Positions 17,201 through 28,049 of a stretch of 64,000 nt of DNA are shown in pieces. This stretch comes from Flavobacterium rivuli WB 3.3-2 = DSM 21788. GTDB lineage: Bacteria; Bacteroidota; Bacteroidia; Flavobacteriales; Flavobacteriaceae. Each line of letters begins with the position of its first letter. Position 1 is the stretch's first letter. The notes beneath the pieces were generated by a model that saw only the letters and a list, made by a program, of their open reading frames with translations, did no database searches and was not told the DNA's origin. The translations under genes and the position numbers were made by a program. The stretch is from assembly GCF_000378485.1 (NCBI RefSeq), contig NZ_KB899970.1, forward strand, positions 363,681 to 427,680. The letters are read 5' to 3'.

Positions 17201-17677
17201 ATGAGAAAAAGACAGGCCAAAAAAAGACCTCTTTTACCAGATCCCCAATTTAATGATCAATTAGTAACACGTTTTGTGAACAACTTAATGTGGGATGGTA
17301 AAAAATCAACTGCTTTTAAAGTATTTTATGATGCAATGGCAATCGTAGAGGCTAAAAAGCAAGATGCAGAGAAATCAGCATTAGAAACTTGGAAAGATGC
17401 ATTAACAAATGTTATGCCTCACGTAGAAGTAAGAAGCCGCAGGGTGGGTGGAGCAACGTTCCAGATACCTATGCAGATTCGTCCGGACAGAAAGATATCT
17501 ATGGCAATGAAATGGATGATTCTTTATGCAAGGAGAAGAAATGAGAAATCTATGGCTCAAAAACTGGCTTCTGAAGTTTTAGCTGCGGCTAAAGAAGAAG
17601 GTGCTGCTGTTAAAAAGAGAATGGATACTCATAAAATGGCAGAAGCTAACAAAGCATTCTCTCACTTTAGATTTTAA
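17201..17677 (+). CDS. rpsG: 30S ribosomal protein S7 (uS7)
   Basis: Primary 16S rRNA-binding protein that nucleates the 30S head. Its 158 residues start [15 protein letters not shown], the conserved uS7 opening, and include [25 protein letters not shown] and [12 protein letters not shown] at the end. It sits between rpsL and fusA in the normal str order. Confidence 0.98.
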   Translation: MRKRQAKKRPLLPDPQFNDQLVTRFVNNLMWDGKKSTAFKVFYDAMAIVEAKKQDAEKSALETWKDALTNVMPHVEVRSRRVGGATFQIPMQIRPDRKISMAMKWMILYARRRNEKSMAQKLASEVLAAAKEEGAAVKKRMDTHKMAEANKAFSHFRF

Positions 17678-17696
17678 TTCGTAAAGAAATTTAGAA

Positions 17697-19820
17697 ATGG
17701 CTAGAGATTTAAAATATACAAGAAATATAGGAATTGCTGCTCACATTGATGCTGGTAAAACAACAACTACTGAGCGTATCCTTTTTTATACTGGTAAGTC
17801 ACACAAAATAGGCGAGGTACACGATGGTGCTGCAACTATGGACTGGATGGCACAGGAGCAGGAAAGGGGTATTACTATTACTTCTGCAGCAACTACATGT
17901 ACTTGGAGTTACCCAACAGAACAAGGTAAACCGCTTCCTGAATCGCTTCCTTACCACTTTAACATTATTGATACCCCGGGACACGTTGACTTTACTGTAG
18001 AGGTAAACCGTTCTCTTAGGGTTCTTGATGGATTAGTATTCCTTTTTAGTGCTGTAGATGGTGTAGAGCCTCAATCAGAAACTAACTGGAGGCTTGCTGA
18101 TAACTACAGGGTGCCGCGTATGGGCTTTGTAAACAAAATGGACCGTCAGGGTTCTAACTTCCTTGCTGTTTGCCAGCAGGTAAGAGACATGCTAAAATCT
18201 AACGCAGTGGCTATTACTTTACCAATTGGTGAAGAAGAAGATTTTAAAGGTGTGGTTGACTTAGTGAAAAATCAGGCTATTATATGGCATGATGCTACAC
18301 TGGGTGCTACTTTTGATATCGTGCCTATTCCTGCTGATATGGTAGACGAAGTACGTGAGTACCGTGCTGCCCTTATAGAAGCTGTTGCTGATTATGATGA
18401 GACTTTAATGGAGAAATTCTTTGAAGACGAAAATTCAATAACAGAAGATGAGATAAACAATGCTTTACGTAAAGCTACCATTGATATGTCTATCATACCA
18501 ATGATATGTGGATCTTCATTTAAAAATAAAGGTGTTCAGTTCATGCTTGATGCTGTATGTAAATATCTTCCTTCTCCAATGGATAAAGAAGGTATCATCG
18601 GTACAAATCCTGATACTGACGAAGAGATTCTTCGTAAGCCGGATGTAAAAGAGCCGTTTGCTGCTCTTGCATTCAAGATCGCTACTGACCCTTACGTAGG
18701 TCGCCTTGCATTCTTCCGTGCTTATTCTGGCCGTCTTGATGCAGGTTCTTACGTTCTTAATACGCGTTCTGGTAACAAAGAGCGTATATCCCGTATCTAC
18801 CAGATGCACGCTAACAAGCAAAACCCAATCGACTACATCGAGGCTGGTGATATTGGAGCTGCTGTAGGGTTTAAAGATATCAAAACAGGAGATACACTTT
18901 GTGACGAGAAAAACCCAATTGTACTTGAGTCTATGGATTTCCCTGCTCCGGTAATTGGTATAGCTATTGAGCCTAAAACAAAAGCTGACGTGGATAAAAT
19001 GGGTATGGCTTTAGCAAAACTTGCCGAAGAAGATCCTACGTTCCAGGTTAAGACTGATGAGGCTTCTGGCCAGACTATCATCTCGGGTATGGGTGAGCTT
19101 CACCTTGATATCCTTGTAGACAGGATGCGTCGTGAGTTTAAAGTAGAAGTTAACCAGGGCGAGCCTCAGGTTGAATATAAAGAGGCGTTTACAAGATCGG
19201 CACAACACAGGGAGGTTTACAAAAAACAATCAGGTGGTCGTGGTAAATTTGCTGATATCGTGTTTATTATTGAGCCGGCAGACGAAGGTGTTGTAGGTCT
19301 TCAGTTTATAAACTCGGTAAAAGGTGGTAACGTTCCTAAAGAATATATCCCATCTATCGAAAAAGGATTTAAAGCAGCTATGAAACAAGGTCCTCTTGCA
19401 GGATATGAAGTAGATAGCCTTAAAGTTACTTTGTTAGACGGATCTTTCCACCCTGTGGATTCTGATGCGCTTTCTTTTGAATTAGCTGCAAAAATGGGTT
19501 ATAAAGAATCTGGCCGTGCTGCCGGAGCTGTTATCCTTGAGCCGATAATGAAAATGGAGGTAATTACACCGGAAGAGAACATGGGTGATATCGTGGGTGA
19601 CCTTAACCGTCGTCGTGGCCAGGTTAATGATATGGGCGACAGGGCTGGTGCTAAAACCATCAAAGCTTTCGTTCCGTTATCAGAAATGTTTGGTTACGTT
19701 ACTACGCTAAGAACACTTTCTTCGGGTAGGGCAACTTCTACAATGGAGTTTTCACACTATTCAGAAACGCCTTCGAATATTTCGGAAGCAGTTATCAAAA
19801 AAGCCAAAGGCAACGCTTAA
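17697..19820 (+). CDS. fusA: Elongation factor G
   Basis: Translocation GTPase of 707 residues. G1 [14 protein letters not shown], the switch region [17 protein letters not shown] (G3) and NKMDR (G4) are intact. Domains II-V follow, with GMGELHLDI (domain III) and the FEPIMKME-like [10 protein letters not shown] / [12 protein letters not shown] of domains IV-V. It is third in the str operon. No tuf gene follows it here, unlike the enterobacterial order; rpsJ comes next after 11 nt. Confidence 0.98.
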   Translation: MARDLKYTRNIGIAAHIDAGKTTTTERILFYTGKSHKIGEVHDGAATMDWMAQEQERGITITSAATTCTWSYPTEQGKPLPESLPYHFNIIDTPGHVDFTVEVNRSLRVLDGLVFLFSAVDGVEPQSETNWRLADNYRVPRMGFVNKMDRQGSNFLAVCQQVRDMLKSNAVAITLPIGEEEDFKGVVDLVKNQAIIWHDATLGATFDIVPIPADMVDEVREYRAALIEAVADYDETLMEKFFEDENSITEDEINNALRKATIDMSIIPMICGSSFKNKGVQFMLDAVCKYLPSPMDKEGIIGTNPDTDEEILRKPDVKEPFAALAFKIATDPYVGRLAFFRAYSGRLDAGSYVLNTRSGNKERISRIYQMHANKQNPIDYIEAGDIGAAVGFKDIKTGDTLCDEKNPIVLESMDFPAPVIGIAIEPKTKADVDKMGMALAKLAEEDPTFQVKTDEASGQTIISGMGELHLDILVDRMRREFKVEVNQGEPQVEYKEAFTRSAQHREVYKKQSGGRGKFADIVFIIEPADEGVVGLQFINSVKGGNVPKEYIPSIEKGFKAAMKQGPLAGYEVDSLKVTLLDGSFHPVDSDALSFELAAKMGYKESGRAAGAVILEPIMKMEVITPEENMGDIVGDLNRRRGQVNDMGDRAGAKTIKAFVPLSEMFGYVTTLRTLSSGRATSTMEFSHYSETPSNISEAVIKKAKGNA

Positions 19821-19831
19821 TTCTTAAGAAA

Positions 19832-20137
19832 ATGAGTCAAAAAATCAGAATAAAATTAAAATCATACGATCATAGCCTTGTAGACAAGTCTGCAGAGAAG
19901 ATCGTTAAGACTGTAAAAAGTACAGGCGCTGTGGTAACGGGTCCTATTCCTTTACCTACCCACAAAAAGATTTTTACTGTACTGCGTTCTCCGCACGTAA
20001 ATAAAAAATCAAGGGAGCAGTTTGAAGTTAGCTCTTACAAAAGGCTGCTTGACATCTATAGCTCTTCTTCTAAAACTATTGATGCCCTAATGAAATTAGA
20101 GCTTCCAAGTGGTGTAGAAGTTGAAATAAAAGTGTGA
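19832..20137 (+). CDS. rpsJ: 30S ribosomal protein S10 (uS10)
   Basis: S10 of 101 residues with the conserved [14 protein letters not shown] start, GPIPLPTHK and the [16 protein letters not shown] loop. In most bacteria it opens the S10 operon. Here it is co-transcribed with fusA (11 nt apart) and followed by a strong terminator, so it is cut off from rplC by 241 bp. Confidence 0.98.
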   Translation: MSQKIRIKLKSYDHSLVDKSAEKIVKTVKSTGAVVTGPIPLPTHKKIFTVLRSPHVNKKSREQFEVSSYKRLLDIYSSSSKTIDALMKLELPSGVEVEIKV

Positions 20138-20157
20138 TAAATCGCTTTATATAATCA

Positions 20158-20185
20158 GGCCCCGAGAATATCGGGGCCTTTTTTT
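20158..20185 (+). terminator. Terminator of the str operon
   Basis: Perfect 8-bp stem GGCCCCGA / TCGGGGCC with a GAATA loop and seven T. Confidence 0.9.
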
Positions 20186-20283
20186 ATGTTTATTGGTTTA
20201 GTTCATAATAAATGGTTAAATGAGGTAGTTTTTGTAGTACAATTCATTATTTACAGTTTCTTTAAAATTATTTTCTGTAAGTG

Positions 20284-20314
20284 TTTGATTATCTAAATAT
20301 AATAATTACTTTTG
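20284..20314 (+). promoter_or_regulatory. Promoter of the rplC-rplQ superoperon
   Basis: TTTG (20284-20287), 19 nt, TACTTTTG (20307-20314). Both boxes match the consensus. The leader to rplC is about 58 nt. Confidence 0.8.
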
Positions 20315-20378
20315 CACCCCTGTTTGTAATATTCGCTATTATAAATTGAAGGGAATTAATAATTAATAACAATAATTT

Positions 20379-20996
20379 ATGTCTGGGTTAATTGGTAGAA
20401 AAATCGGCATGACCAGTATTTTCGATGAGAACGGAAAAAACATTCCGTGCACAGTGATCGAAGCTGGCCCATGCGTTGTTACCCAAGTCAGAACCAAAGA
20501 GGTTGACGGGTATGAAGCGTTGCAACTTGGTTTCGATGACAAAGCAGAAAGACATGCTACTAAAGCGGCCGCCGGCCACTTTAAAAAGGCAGGTACTGTT
20601 GCTAAGAAAAAAGTCGTTGAATTCCGTGAGTTTGTAACAGAGCACAAATTAGGTGATGTAGTTTCTGTAGATCTTTTCGCCGAAGGCGAATTTGTAGATG
20701 TACAGGGTGTATCTAAAGGTAAAGGTTTCCAGGGTGTTGTAAAACGCCACGGTTTTGGTGGTGTTGGTCAGGCTACGCACGGTCAGCATAACCGTTTAAG
20801 GGCACCGGGTTCTGTAGGAGCATCATCATATCCTTCACGTGTATTCAAAGGAATGCGCATGGCAGGACGAATGGGAGGAGACAATGTAACAATACAAAAC
20901 CTTAGAGTTTTAAAAGTAGTGGCTGATAAGAACCTGCTTGTAGTTAAAGGAGCAATTCCTGGACACAAAAACTCTTACGTAATCATTCAGAAGTAA
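20379..20996 (+). CDS. rplC: 50S ribosomal protein L3 (uL3)
   Basis: Early-assembly 23S rRNA-binding protein of 205 residues, with [18 protein letters not shown] at the start and the loop GHGQ-like [14 protein letters not shown] near residue 133 that reaches toward the peptidyl-transferase centre. It is first in the second ribosomal operon, under its own promoter. Its stop codon overlaps the rplD start by 1 nt (TAATG). Confidence 0.98.
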   Translation: MSGLIGRKIGMTSIFDENGKNIPCTVIEAGPCVVTQVRTKEVDGYEALQLGFDDKAERHATKAAAGHFKKAGTVAKKKVVEFREFVTEHKLGDVVSVDLFAEGEFVDVQGVSKGKGFQGVVKRHGFGGVGQATHGQHNRLRAPGSVGASSYPSRVFKGMRMAGRMGGDNVTIQNLRVLKVVADKNLLVVKGAIPGHKNSYVIIQK

Positions 20997-21625
20997 TGGA
21001 AGTAAAAGTATTAGATATCAACGGAAAAGAAACTGGCAGGACGATCACTCTTTCTGATTCAGTATTCGCAATTGAGCCTAATAAGCACGCCGTATACCTT
21101 GATGTAAAGCAATATCTTGCTAATCAAAGGCAGGGTACCCATAAAGCTAAAGAAAGAGCAGAGGTAGCCGGTAGTACGCGTAAAATCAAAAAGCAAAAAG
21201 GTACTGGTACAGCCCGTGCCGGTAGTGCTAAAAACCCTTTGTTTAAAGGTGGGGGTACAGTTTTTGGTCCAAGGCCAAGAAGCTACTCTTTTAAATTAAA
21301 CAAAAGCCTTAAGCGTTTAGCAAGAAAGTCAGCTTTCTCGATGAAAGCAAAAGAGAGTAATGTAGTGGTTGTAGAGAACTTCGATTTTGAAGCGCCAAGC
21401 ACCAAAAATTTCATTAACTTTTTGAAAGCTTTAGGGTTAGAGAATAAAAAATCTTTAATTGTGTTGGGTGATACAAATAAAAATGTATATTTGTCCTCAC
21501 GCAATTTAAAGGCTACTAACGTGGTAACTACTTCAGAATTAAATACTTACGCTATATTACACGCGAATAGTTTAGTTCTTTTAGAAGGCTCTTTAGAAGG
21601 AATTGAAGAAAATTTAAGCAAATAA
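20996..21625 (+). CDS. rplD: 50S ribosomal protein L4 (uL4)
   Basis: L4 of 209 residues lining the exit tunnel. The conserved tunnel loop KQKGTGTARAGSAKNPLFKGGG (about residues 63-84) is intact, with no macrolide-resistance-type change obvious by eye. It overlaps rplC by 1 nt. In other phyla L4 autoregulates the S10 operon; no comparable leader was recognised before rplC. Confidence 0.97.
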   Translation: MEVKVLDINGKETGRTITLSDSVFAIEPNKHAVYLDVKQYLANQRQGTHKAKERAEVAGSTRKIKKQKGTGTARAGSAKNPLFKGGGTVFGPRPRSYSFKLNKSLKRLARKSAFSMKAKESNVVVVENFDFEAPSTKNFINFLKALGLENKKSLIVLGDTNKNVYLSSRNLKATNVVTTSELNTYAILHANSLVLLEGSLEGIEENLSK

Positions 21626-21631
21626 TAGGCT

Positions 21632-21922
21632 ATGGGTATCATAATTAAACCTATCATTACTGAGAAAATTACTAAAGACGGTGAAGTTTTCAACCGTTTT
21701 GGTTTTATTGTTGACAAAAAAGCAAATAAGATACAAATTAAGCTTGCTGTTGAGGCTGCTTATGGTGTTTCTGTTGTAGAGGTTAACACTATGAATTACA
21801 GGGCTGATAGATCGGTTAAATACACTAAGAGTGGTTTAATCTCAGGAAAAACAAATGCTTACAAAAAAGCAATTGTTCAGGTAAAAGAAGGAGAAACAAT
21901 AGATTTTTACAACAATATCTAA
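21632..21922 (+). CDS. rplW: 50S ribosomal protein L23 (uL23)
   Basis: L23 of 96 residues, the tunnel-exit docking site for SRP and trigger factor. IIKPIITEKITK at the start and VEVNTMNYRADRS fit the family. It lies between rplD and rplB with gaps of 6 nt. Confidence 0.97.
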   Translation: MGIIIKPIITEKITKDGEVFNRFGFIVDKKANKIQIKLAVEAAYGVSVVEVNTMNYRADRSVKYTKSGLISGKTNAYKKAIVQVKEGETIDFYNNI

Positions 21923-21928
21923 TAAGAC

Positions 21929-22753
21929 ATGTCAGTTAGAAAATTAAAACCTATTACCCCGGGTCAGCGTTTTAGAGTTGTTAATAGCTTTGACACTATT
22001 ACAACTGATAAGCCGGAGCGTTCATTGATCGCACCGAAAAAAAACTCAGGCGGTAGAAATAGTCAAGGAAAAATGACCATGCGTTATACAGGCGGTGGTC
22101 ACAAACAAAGGTATCGTATTATCGATTTTAAAAGAGCTAAAGCGGGAGTCCCTGCAGTAGTTAAAACGATCGAGTACGATCCTAACCGTTCAGCATTTAT
22201 ATCTCTTTTGTTTTATGCAGATGGAGAAAAAACATATATCATTGCTCAGAACGGACTTCAGGTTGGCCAAACAATTTCTTCGGGAGAAACTGCTCCTCCA
22301 GAAATTGGTAATGCTTTACCATTAAGTAAAATTCCTCTGGGAACTGTTATATCTTGTATCGAACTACGTCCTGGTCAGGGAGCTGTAATTGCACGTAGTG
22401 CAGGTACATTTGCCCAGCTTATGGCAAGAGATGGAAAATATGCTACAATAAAAATGCCTTCAGGTGAAACAAGGTTAATCCTTTTAACCTGTACTGCAAC
22501 TATTGGAGCTGTTTCTAACTCAGATCACCAATTGATCGTTTCTGGTAAAGCCGGTAGATCACGTTGGTTAGGAAGAAGGCCAAGAACAAGACCGGTAGCG
22601 ATGAACCCTGTAGATCACCCAATGGGTGGTGGTGAAGGACGTTCTTCTGGTGGTCATCCACGTTCAAGGAAGGGTATTCCGGCTAAAGGTTACAGAACTC
22701 GTTCTAAAGTTAACCCGAGTAATAAGTATATCGTAGAACGTAGAAAGAAATAA
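21929..22753 (+). CDS. rplB: 50S ribosomal protein L2 (uL2)
   Basis: Core 23S rRNA-binding protein of 274 residues needed for peptidyl-transferase assembly. It carries [12 protein letters not shown], the [24 protein letters not shown] loop region and the C-terminal [20 protein letters not shown] segment with the conserved His. Length and motifs are normal. Confidence 0.98.
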   Translation: MSVRKLKPITPGQRFRVVNSFDTITTDKPERSLIAPKKNSGGRNSQGKMTMRYTGGGHKQRYRIIDFKRAKAGVPAVVKTIEYDPNRSAFISLLFYADGEKTYIIAQNGLQVGQTISSGETAPPEIGNALPLSKIPLGTVISCIELRPGQGAVIARSAGTFAQLMARDGKYATIKMPSGETRLILLTCTATIGAVSNSDHQLIVSGKAGRSRWLGRRPRTRPVAMNPVDHPMGGGEGRSSGGHPRSRKGIPAKGYRTRSKVNPSNKYIVERRKK

Positions 22754-22763
22754 TAGATAAGAT

Positions 22764-23042
22764 ATGGCACGTTCATTAAAGAAAGGACCTTTCGTTCACT
22801 ATAAATTAGAAAAGAAAGTTCAGGAAAATATCGAGAAAGGTAACAAAGGAGTTGTTAAGACATGGTCTCGCGCTTCTATGATTACTCCCGATTTTGTTGG
22901 GCAGACTATCGCAGTACACAACGGACGTCAATTCGTTCCGGTTTACGTTACAGAGAACATGGTAGGTCATAAATTAGGAGAATTTTCGCCAACGCGCTCT
23001 TTTAGAGGTCACGCTGGTGCTAAAAATAAAGGTAAAAAATAA
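22764..23042 (+). CDS. rpsS: 30S ribosomal protein S19 (uS19)
   Basis: S19 of 92 residues: [15 protein letters not shown] start, [26 protein letters not shown] and TRSFRGHAG. 30S head protein at the A-site side. Confidence 0.98.
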   Translation: MARSLKKGPFVHYKLEKKVQENIEKGNKGVVKTWSRASMITPDFVGQTIAVHNGRQFVPVYVTENMVGHKLGEFSPTRSFRGHAGAKNKGKK

Positions 23043-23047
23043 TAGCA

Positions 23048-23464
23048 ATGGGAGTTCGTAAAAGAGAAACCGCAGATGCAAGAAAAGAGGCTAACAAGTC
23101 TATTGCTTTTGCCAAGCTAAATAACTGCCCTACTTCACCTCGAAAAATGCGCTTAGTTGCAGATTTAGTAAGAGGCCAGAAGGTAGAATTAGCTCTTAAC
23201 ATATTAAAGTTTAGTACAAAAGAAGCTTCTCGTAAACTGGAGAAACTTTTGCTATCAGCAATTAACAACTGGCAGCAAAAAAATGCAGAGGGTAACCTTG
23301 AAGAAGCTGGTCTTTTTGTAAAAGAGATAAGAGTAGACGGAGGGATGATGCTAAAAAGGCTTAGGCCGGCACCACAAGGACGTGCTCACAGAATAAGAAA
23401 ACGTTCTAACCACGTTACAATCGTGCTTGGAGCTATTAACAACAACACACAAAGCAATTCATAA
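23048..23464 (+). CDS. rplV: 50S ribosomal protein L22 (uL22)
   Basis: L22 of 138 residues, with the globular domain ([18 protein letters not shown]) and the tunnel beta-hairpin ([23 protein letters not shown]). It is about 28 residues longer than the E. coli protein because of N- and C-terminal extensions usual in the phylum. Confidence 0.97.
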   Translation: MGVRKRETADARKEANKSIAFAKLNNCPTSPRKMRLVADLVRGQKVELALNILKFSTKEASRKLEKLLLSAINNWQQKNAEGNLEEAGLFVKEIRVDGGMMLKRLRPAPQGRAHRIRKRSNHVTIVLGAINNNTQSNS

Positions 23465-23470
23465 ACAGTT

Positions 23471-24256
23471 ATGGGACAAAAGACAAATCCAATAGGAAAT
23501 CGCCTTGGTATCATCAGGGGCTGGGATTCTAACTGGTATGGTGGAAACGATTACGGCGATAAACTTGCCGAAGATCACAAAATCAGGAAATATATCCATG
23601 CCCGTTTATCTAAAGCAAGTGTGTCTAAGGTAATTATCGAAAGAACCCTTAAGCTTGTAACCGTTACTATCACCACTGCCCGTCCCGGTATCATTATCGG
23701 TAAAGGTGGCCAGGAGGTAGACAAGCTAAAAGAGGAACTTAAGAAAGTTACTGACAAAGAGGTTCAAATCAACATCTTTGAAATTAAAAGGCCAGAGCTT
23801 GATGCTTACTTAGTAGGTACAAGTATTGCCCGCCAGATTGAAAGCCGTATCTCTTACAGAAGGGCTATTAAAATGGCTATTGCCGCTGCTATCCGTATGA
23901 ATGCAGAAGGTATTAAGGTAATGATCTCAGGCCGTTTGAACGGTGCCGAAATGGCACGTTCTGAAATGTTCAAAGAAGGTAGGATTCCTCTATCAACTTT
24001 CAGGGCGGACATTGATTATGCACTTGCCGAGGCTCACACTACTTATGGTAGGATGGGTATTAAGGTGTGGATAATGAAAGGTGAAGTTTATGGAAAAAGA
24101 GATCTTTCTCCGTTAGTTGGAATGGACAAAAAACAGTCTAAACCTTCAGGATCTCAGGACCGTAACGACAGGCCACAAGGCGGCAGGCCAGGTAATGGCA
24201 GGCCAAATGGCGACAGGCCAGGTGGTGACCGTGCAAACCAACGCAAACGAAAGTAA
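23471..24256 (+). CDS. rpsC: 30S ribosomal protein S3 (uS3) with Gly/Arg-rich tail
   Basis: S3 of 261 residues at the mRNA entry site. It shows [22 protein letters not shown], the KH-domain GxxG loop in [13 protein letters not shown] and the [15 protein letters not shown]-domain. Beyond the usual end (about residue 215) it has a low-complexity tail with repeated (G/N)GRP and GDRPGG units, ending RKRK, encoded by imperfect tandem DNA repeats. Such tails occur on S3 of other Bacteroidota and are probably disordered and RNA-binding. Confidence 0.98.
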   Translation: MGQKTNPIGNRLGIIRGWDSNWYGGNDYGDKLAEDHKIRKYIHARLSKASVSKVIIERTLKLVTVTITTARPGIIIGKGGQEVDKLKEELKKVTDKEVQINIFEIKRPELDAYLVGTSIARQIESRISYRRAIKMAIAAAIRMNAEGIKVMISGRLNGAEMARSEMFKEGRIPLSTFRADIDYALAEAHTTYGRMGIKVWIMKGEVYGKRDLSPLVGMDKKQSKPSGSQDRNDRPQGGRPGNGRPNGDRPGGDRANQRKRK

Positions 24257-24276
24257 TTATTTTAAACTAAAGAAAA

Positions 24277-24696
24277 ATGTTACAGCCTAAAAGAACAAAA
24301 TACCGTAAGGTACAGAAAGGTAGAATGAAGGGCATATCTCAAAGAGGTCATGAACTTTCTAATGGTATGTTTGGTATAAAATCTTTAGATTCGTCTTTTA
24401 TCACTTCCCGCCAAATCGAGGCTGCCCGTATCGCGGCAACCCGTTTTATGAAAAGGGAAGGTCAATTGTGGATTAAAATATTTCCGGATAAGCCTATTAC
24501 CAAGAAACCTCTTGAGGTAAGGATGGGTAAAGGTAAAGGTGCAGTAGAATTTTGGGCTGCAGTTGTAAAACCAGGAAAAATAATGTTTGAAATAGGAGGA
24601 GTACCTTTATCTGTTGCAAAAGAGGCTTTACGTCTTGCAGCACAAAAGCTTCCTGTAAAAACTAAGTTTATTGTTGCTAGAGATTTCGAAGCATAA
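24277..24696 (+). CDS. rplP: 50S ribosomal protein L16 (uL16)
   Basis: L16 of 139 residues: [19 protein letters not shown] start, [19 protein letters not shown] loop and [15 protein letters not shown]. It binds near the A-site tRNA elbow. It precedes rpmC by 12 nt. Confidence 0.98.
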   Translation: MLQPKRTKYRKVQKGRMKGISQRGHELSNGMFGIKSLDSSFITSRQIEAARIAATRFMKREGQLWIKIFPDKPITKKPLEVRMGKGKGAVEFWAAVVKPGKIMFEIGGVPLSVAKEALRLAAQKLPVKTKFIVARDFEA

Positions 24697-24708
24697 TCAC
24701 AATTCATT

Positions 24709-24900
24709 ATGAAACAATCAGACATTAAAGATCTATCTGCAGCTGAGTTACAAGGTAAACTTGGTGAGTTACAGAAAACATATGCCGACCTAAAATCAGC
24801 CCATGCTATTTCTCCTATAGAGAACCCATTACAGATAAGAACTGTAAGAAGGTCTATCGCGAGAGTAGCCACTGAGCTAAGCAAAAGAGAGTTACAATAA
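24709..24900 (+). CDS. rpmC: 50S ribosomal protein L29 (uL29)
   Basis: L29 of 63 residues: MKQSDIKDLSAAELQGKL helix, the IENPLQIRTVRRSIAR motif and TELSKRE. Tunnel-exit protein next to L23. Confidence 0.97.
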   Translation: MKQSDIKDLSAAELQGKLGELQKTYADLKSAHAISPIENPLQIRTVRRSIARVATELSKRELQ

Positions 24901-24917
24901 TTGTAGTCTGCTGAAAG

Positions 24918-25175
24918 ATGGAAAAAAGAAATTTAAGAAAAGAACGAGTAGGTGTTGTTACTAGCAACAAAATGGAAAAATCCATAGTTGTTTCTGAAAC
25001 AAGAAGAGTAAAACACCCGTTATATGGTAAGTTCGTGTTAAAAACTAAGAAATATGTTGCACACGACGAAACAAACAACTGTAACATTGGTGATACAGTA
25101 AAGATCATGGAAACAAGACCTTTAAGTAAAACGAAATGTTGGAGATTAGTTGAAATCATTGAAAGAGCGAAGTAA
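24918..25175 (+). CDS. rpsQ: 30S ribosomal protein S17 (uS17)
   Basis: S17 of 85 residues, OB-fold 16S rRNA-binding protein: [40 protein letters not shown] and [17 protein letters not shown] are all conserved. It is followed after 2 nt by rplN. Confidence 0.98.
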   Translation: MEKRNLRKERVGVVTSNKMEKSIVVSETRRVKHPLYGKFVLKTKKYVAHDETNNCNIGDTVKIMETRPLSKTKCWRLVEIIERAK

Positions 25176-25177
25176 TT

Positions 25178-25546
25178 ATGGTACAACAGGAATCTAGACT
25201 AAAAGTAGCAGACAACACGGGAGCTAAAGAAGTTTTAACTATCCGTGTATTAGGAGGAACGAAACGTCGTTATGCCTCTGTTGGAGATAAAATTGTGGTA
25301 TCTATTAAAGATGCAACACCAAACGGAAACGTAAAAAAAGGTGCAGTATCTACCGCAGTTGTTGTACGTACCAAAAAAGAAGTGAGAAGAGCCGATGGCT
25401 CATACATCAGGTTTGACGATAACGCTTGCGTATTGTTAAATGCTGCTGGTGAGATGAGGGGAACCCGCGTTTTTGGTCCTGTAGCAAGAGAACTTCGTGA
25501 AAAACAATTCATGAAAATTGTATCATTAGCACCAGAAGTGCTTTAA
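25178..25546 (+). CDS. rplN: 50S ribosomal protein L14 (uL14)
   Basis: L14 of 122 residues, the standard length: [18 protein letters not shown] start, [17 protein letters not shown] and [14 protein letters not shown]. Subunit-interface protein; all motifs conserved. Confidence 0.98.
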
Positions 25547-25558
25547 TTGATTTTACAG

Positions 25559-25873
25559 ATGACAAAGCTAAAGATAAAATCAGGAGACACAGTAAGAGTA
25601 ATGGCCGGAGACCATAAAGGTACAGAAGGTAAAGTACTTCGTGTTCTTCGTGAAAAGAACAAAGCGATAGTTGAAGGCACTAACATGGTGTCTAAACACA
25701 CTAAGCCAAGCGCTAAAAACCCTCAGGGTGGTATCGTGAAAAAAGAGGCTCCTATCCATATCTCTAACCTTGCACTTGTAGACCTTAAAACTAAGGAAAC
25801 TACAAAAACAGGAGTTAGGAAAGAAGGAGATAAAAACGTGAGATTTTCAAAAAAATCTAATCAAGTACTATAG
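25559..25873 (+). CDS. rplX: 50S ribosomal protein L24 (uL24)
   Basis: L24 of 104 residues with the KOW motif [17 protein letters not shown]. The ATG at 25559 (MTKLKIK) is chosen; an in-frame TTG at 25547 directly abuts the rplN stop and would add MILQ without family support. Its stop codon TAG ends 2 nt before the rplE ATG. Confidence 0.96.
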   Translation: MTKLKIKSGDTVRVMAGDHKGTEGKVLRVLREKNKAIVEGTNMVSKHTKPSAKNPQGGIVKKEAPIHISNLALVDLKTKETTKTGVRKEGDKNVRFSKKSNQVL

Positions 25874-25875
25874 TG

Positions 25876-26427
25876 ATGGCTTATATACCAAGACTAAAAG
25901 ATGAATATAAGAGCAGGGTTATCCCGGCTCTTACAGAAGAATTTGGCTATAAAAACGTAATGCAGGTTCCTAAACTTGAAAAAATCGTTTTAAGCCGTGG
26001 CGTAGGTGCAGCTGTATCGGATAAGAAATTAATCGATCATGCAGTAGACGAGTTAACAAAAATTACCGGCCAAAAAGCGGTTTCTACTATTTCTAAAAAA
26101 GACGTTGCGTCTTTTAAACTAAGAAAAGGTATGCCTATTGGTGCTAAAGTAACTTTACGTGGAGAAAGAATGTACGAATTCCTTGATAGGCTAGTTACAT
26201 CTGCTTTACCACGTGTAAGGGATTTTAGCGGAATCAAAGCTACTGGCTTTGACGGTAGAGGTAACTACAACCTGGGTGTAACTGAACAAATCATTTTCCC
26301 TGAAATTGATATTGATAAAGTTAACAAAATATCAGGTATGGATATTACCTTTGTAACTTCTGCACAAACAGATAAAGAAGCAAAGTCATTATTAGCAGAA
26401 TTAGGATTACCTTTTAAAAAGAATTAA
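25876..26427 (+). CDS. rplE: 50S ribosomal protein L5 (uL5)
   Basis: 5S rRNA-binding protein of 183 residues: [46 protein letters not shown] [19 protein letters not shown] and [18 protein letters not shown]. The ATG at 25876 is preferred to a GTG one codon earlier, which would overlap the rplX stop. Confidence 0.97.
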   Translation: MAYIPRLKDEYKSRVIPALTEEFGYKNVMQVPKLEKIVLSRGVGAAVSDKKLIDHAVDELTKITGQKAVSTISKKDVASFKLRKGMPIGAKVTLRGERMYEFLDRLVTSALPRVRDFSGIKATGFDGRGNYNLGVTEQIIFPEIDIDKVNKISGMDITFVTSAQTDKEAKSLLAELGLPFKKN

Positions 26428-26430
26428 GAT

Positions 26431-26700
26431 ATGGCTAAAGAATCAATGAAAGCCCGTGAGGTAAAAAGGCAGGCTACGGTAGCAAAGTATGCAGATAAAA
26501 GGAAGGCTTTATTAGAAGCCGGAGATTATGAAGGCCTACAAAAATTACCAAAAAATGCTTCTCCCGTACGTTTACACAACCGTTGCAAACTTACAGGAAG
26601 ACCAAGGGGCTATATGCGTCAATTCGGTATATCACGTGTTACTTTCCGTGAAATGGCCAATAATGGATTGATACCAGGAGTTAAAAAGGCAAGTTGGTAA
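26431..26700 (+). CDS. rpsN: 30S ribosomal protein S14 (uS14), zinc-independent form
   Basis: S14 of 89 residues: the long form with only one Cys ([21 protein letters not shown]), so it lacks the CxxC zinc pairs of the short form. It ends GVKKASW, the standard C-terminus. Confidence 0.97.
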   Translation: MAKESMKAREVKRQATVAKYADKRKALLEAGDYEGLQKLPKNASPVRLHNRCKLTGRPRGYMRQFGISRVTFREMANNGLIPGVKKASW

Positions 26701-26723
26701 TTTAAGTTTTAAAAGGAAAAAAA

Positions 26724-27122
26724 ATGTATACAGATCCTATAGCAGATTTTTTGACCAGGATTAGAAATGCAGTAAGGGCTAACCACAAAGTGGTAGAGAT
26801 CCCTGCATCTAACCTGAAAAAAGAAATCACAAAGATTTTATTCGACCAGGGATATATTTTAAGCTACAAGTTTGATGACAACGCTGTACAAGGCACCATC
26901 AAAATAGCTCTTAAGTATGATAAAGATACTAAAGAGTCTGTAATTAAAGATATCCAGAGAATTAGTAAACCGGGTTTACGTAAATATGCAGGTGCTTCTA
27001 ACCTTCCAAGGATCCTTAACGGATTAGGTATTGCAATTGTATCCACATCAAGAGGTTTGATGACAGGAAAACAGGCAAAACAGGAAAACGTTGGTGGAGA
27101 GGTAATTTGCTACGTATACTAA
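26724..27122 (+). CDS. rpsH: 30S ribosomal protein S8 (uS8)
   Basis: S8 of 132 residues: [19 protein letters not shown] start, [11 protein letters not shown] and [28 protein letters not shown] end. Primary 16S-binding protein. In E. coli it is the spc-operon autoregulator; no equivalent site is evident in this continuous cluster. Confidence 0.98.
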   Translation: MYTDPIADFLTRIRNAVRANHKVVEIPASNLKKEITKILFDQGYILSYKFDDNAVQGTIKIALKYDKDTKESVIKDIQRISKPGLRKYAGASNLPRILNGLGIAIVSTSRGLMTGKQAKQENVGGEVICYVY

Positions 27123-27138
27123 TAAAAAGACTTATACG

Positions 27139-27681
27139 ATGTCAAGAATAGGTAAAAATCCAGTAGCAATTGTGGCCGGTGTAACTGTAGAAGTTAACGG
27201 TAACATTGTTACAGTAAAAGGAAAAAAAGGCCAACTTACTCAGGAATTTTCAGATGTATCTGTTAAGGTAGAGGATGGCCAGGTAATAGTAGAAAGGTTT
27301 ACAGACCATAAAGACGAAAGATCTAAACACGGTTTATACAGATCACTAATCAATAACATGATTATTGGTGTATCTGAAGGCTTTACAAAACAACTTGAAC
27401 TTGTAGGTGTAGGTTACAGGGCTTCTAACCAGGGACAAAGACTGGATGTAGCACTTGGATTCTCTCACAACATCGTTCTTGAAGTAGTGCCGGAAGTTAC
27501 TGTAGAAACAGTGTCAGAAAAAGGTAAAAACCCAATCATCAAATTGGCTTCTCACGATAAACAACTTTTAGGCCAGGTAGCTGCGAAAATCAGAGGTTTC
27601 CGCAAACCAGAACCTTACAAAGGAAAAGGTGTTAAGTTTGTAGGTGAGGTATTGAGGAGAAAAGCAGGTAAATCAGCTTAA
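27139..27681 (+). CDS. rplF: 50S ribosomal protein L6 (uL6)
   Basis: L6 of 180 residues with two repeats: [15 protein letters not shown] start, [28 protein letters not shown] and the C-terminal [17 protein letters not shown] signature. It lies near the sarcin-ricin loop. Confidence 0.98.
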   Translation: MSRIGKNPVAIVAGVTVEVNGNIVTVKGKKGQLTQEFSDVSVKVEDGQVIVERFTDHKDERSKHGLYRSLINNMIIGVSEGFTKQLELVGVGYRASNQGQRLDVALGFSHNIVLEVVPEVTVETVSEKGKNPIIKLASHDKQLLGQVAAKIRGFRKPEPYKGKGVKFVGEVLRRKAGKSA

Positions 27682-27692
27682 AAATTAAGACT

Positions 27693-28043
27693 ATGTCATT
27701 ATCAAAATCTGAAAGAAGAACAAGGATAAAGTTCAGAATCAGGAAGATTGTAAGCGGAACTGCTGCTCAACCAAGACTTTCTGTTTTTAGAAGTAATAAA
27801 GAAATCTATGCACAAATCATAGATGACACAAATGGAGTAACTTTAGCATCAGCCTCTTCGAGAGAAGCAGGTGTTGCTAAAGGTACTAATATAGAAACCG
27901 CTGCAGCAGTTGGAAAACTAATTGCAGAGAAAGCTTTGAAAGCCGGTATTGAGACTATCTCTTTTGACAGAGGTGGATATCTTTACCACGGACGTGTTAA
28001 ATCATTAGCTGAAGGCGCCAGAGAAGCCGGACTTAAATTTTAA
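27693..28043 (+). CDS. rplR: 50S ribosomal protein L18 (uL18)
   Basis: 5S rRNA-binding protein of 116 residues: [19 protein letters not shown], a [18 protein letters not shown] helix and [24 protein letters not shown] end. Confidence 0.98.
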   Translation: MSLSKSERRTRIKFRIRKIVSGTAAQPRLSVFRSNKEIYAQIIDDTNGVTLASASSREAGVAKGTNIETAAAVGKLIAEKALKAGIETISFDRGGYLYHGRVKSLAEGAREAGLKF

Positions 28044-28049
28044 TAAATT

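Noticed and set aside
19821..19831. Missing tuf gene after fusA
   Set aside because: In this phylum tuf usually lies with secE/nusG and ribosomal L11 operon genes; not an anomaly.
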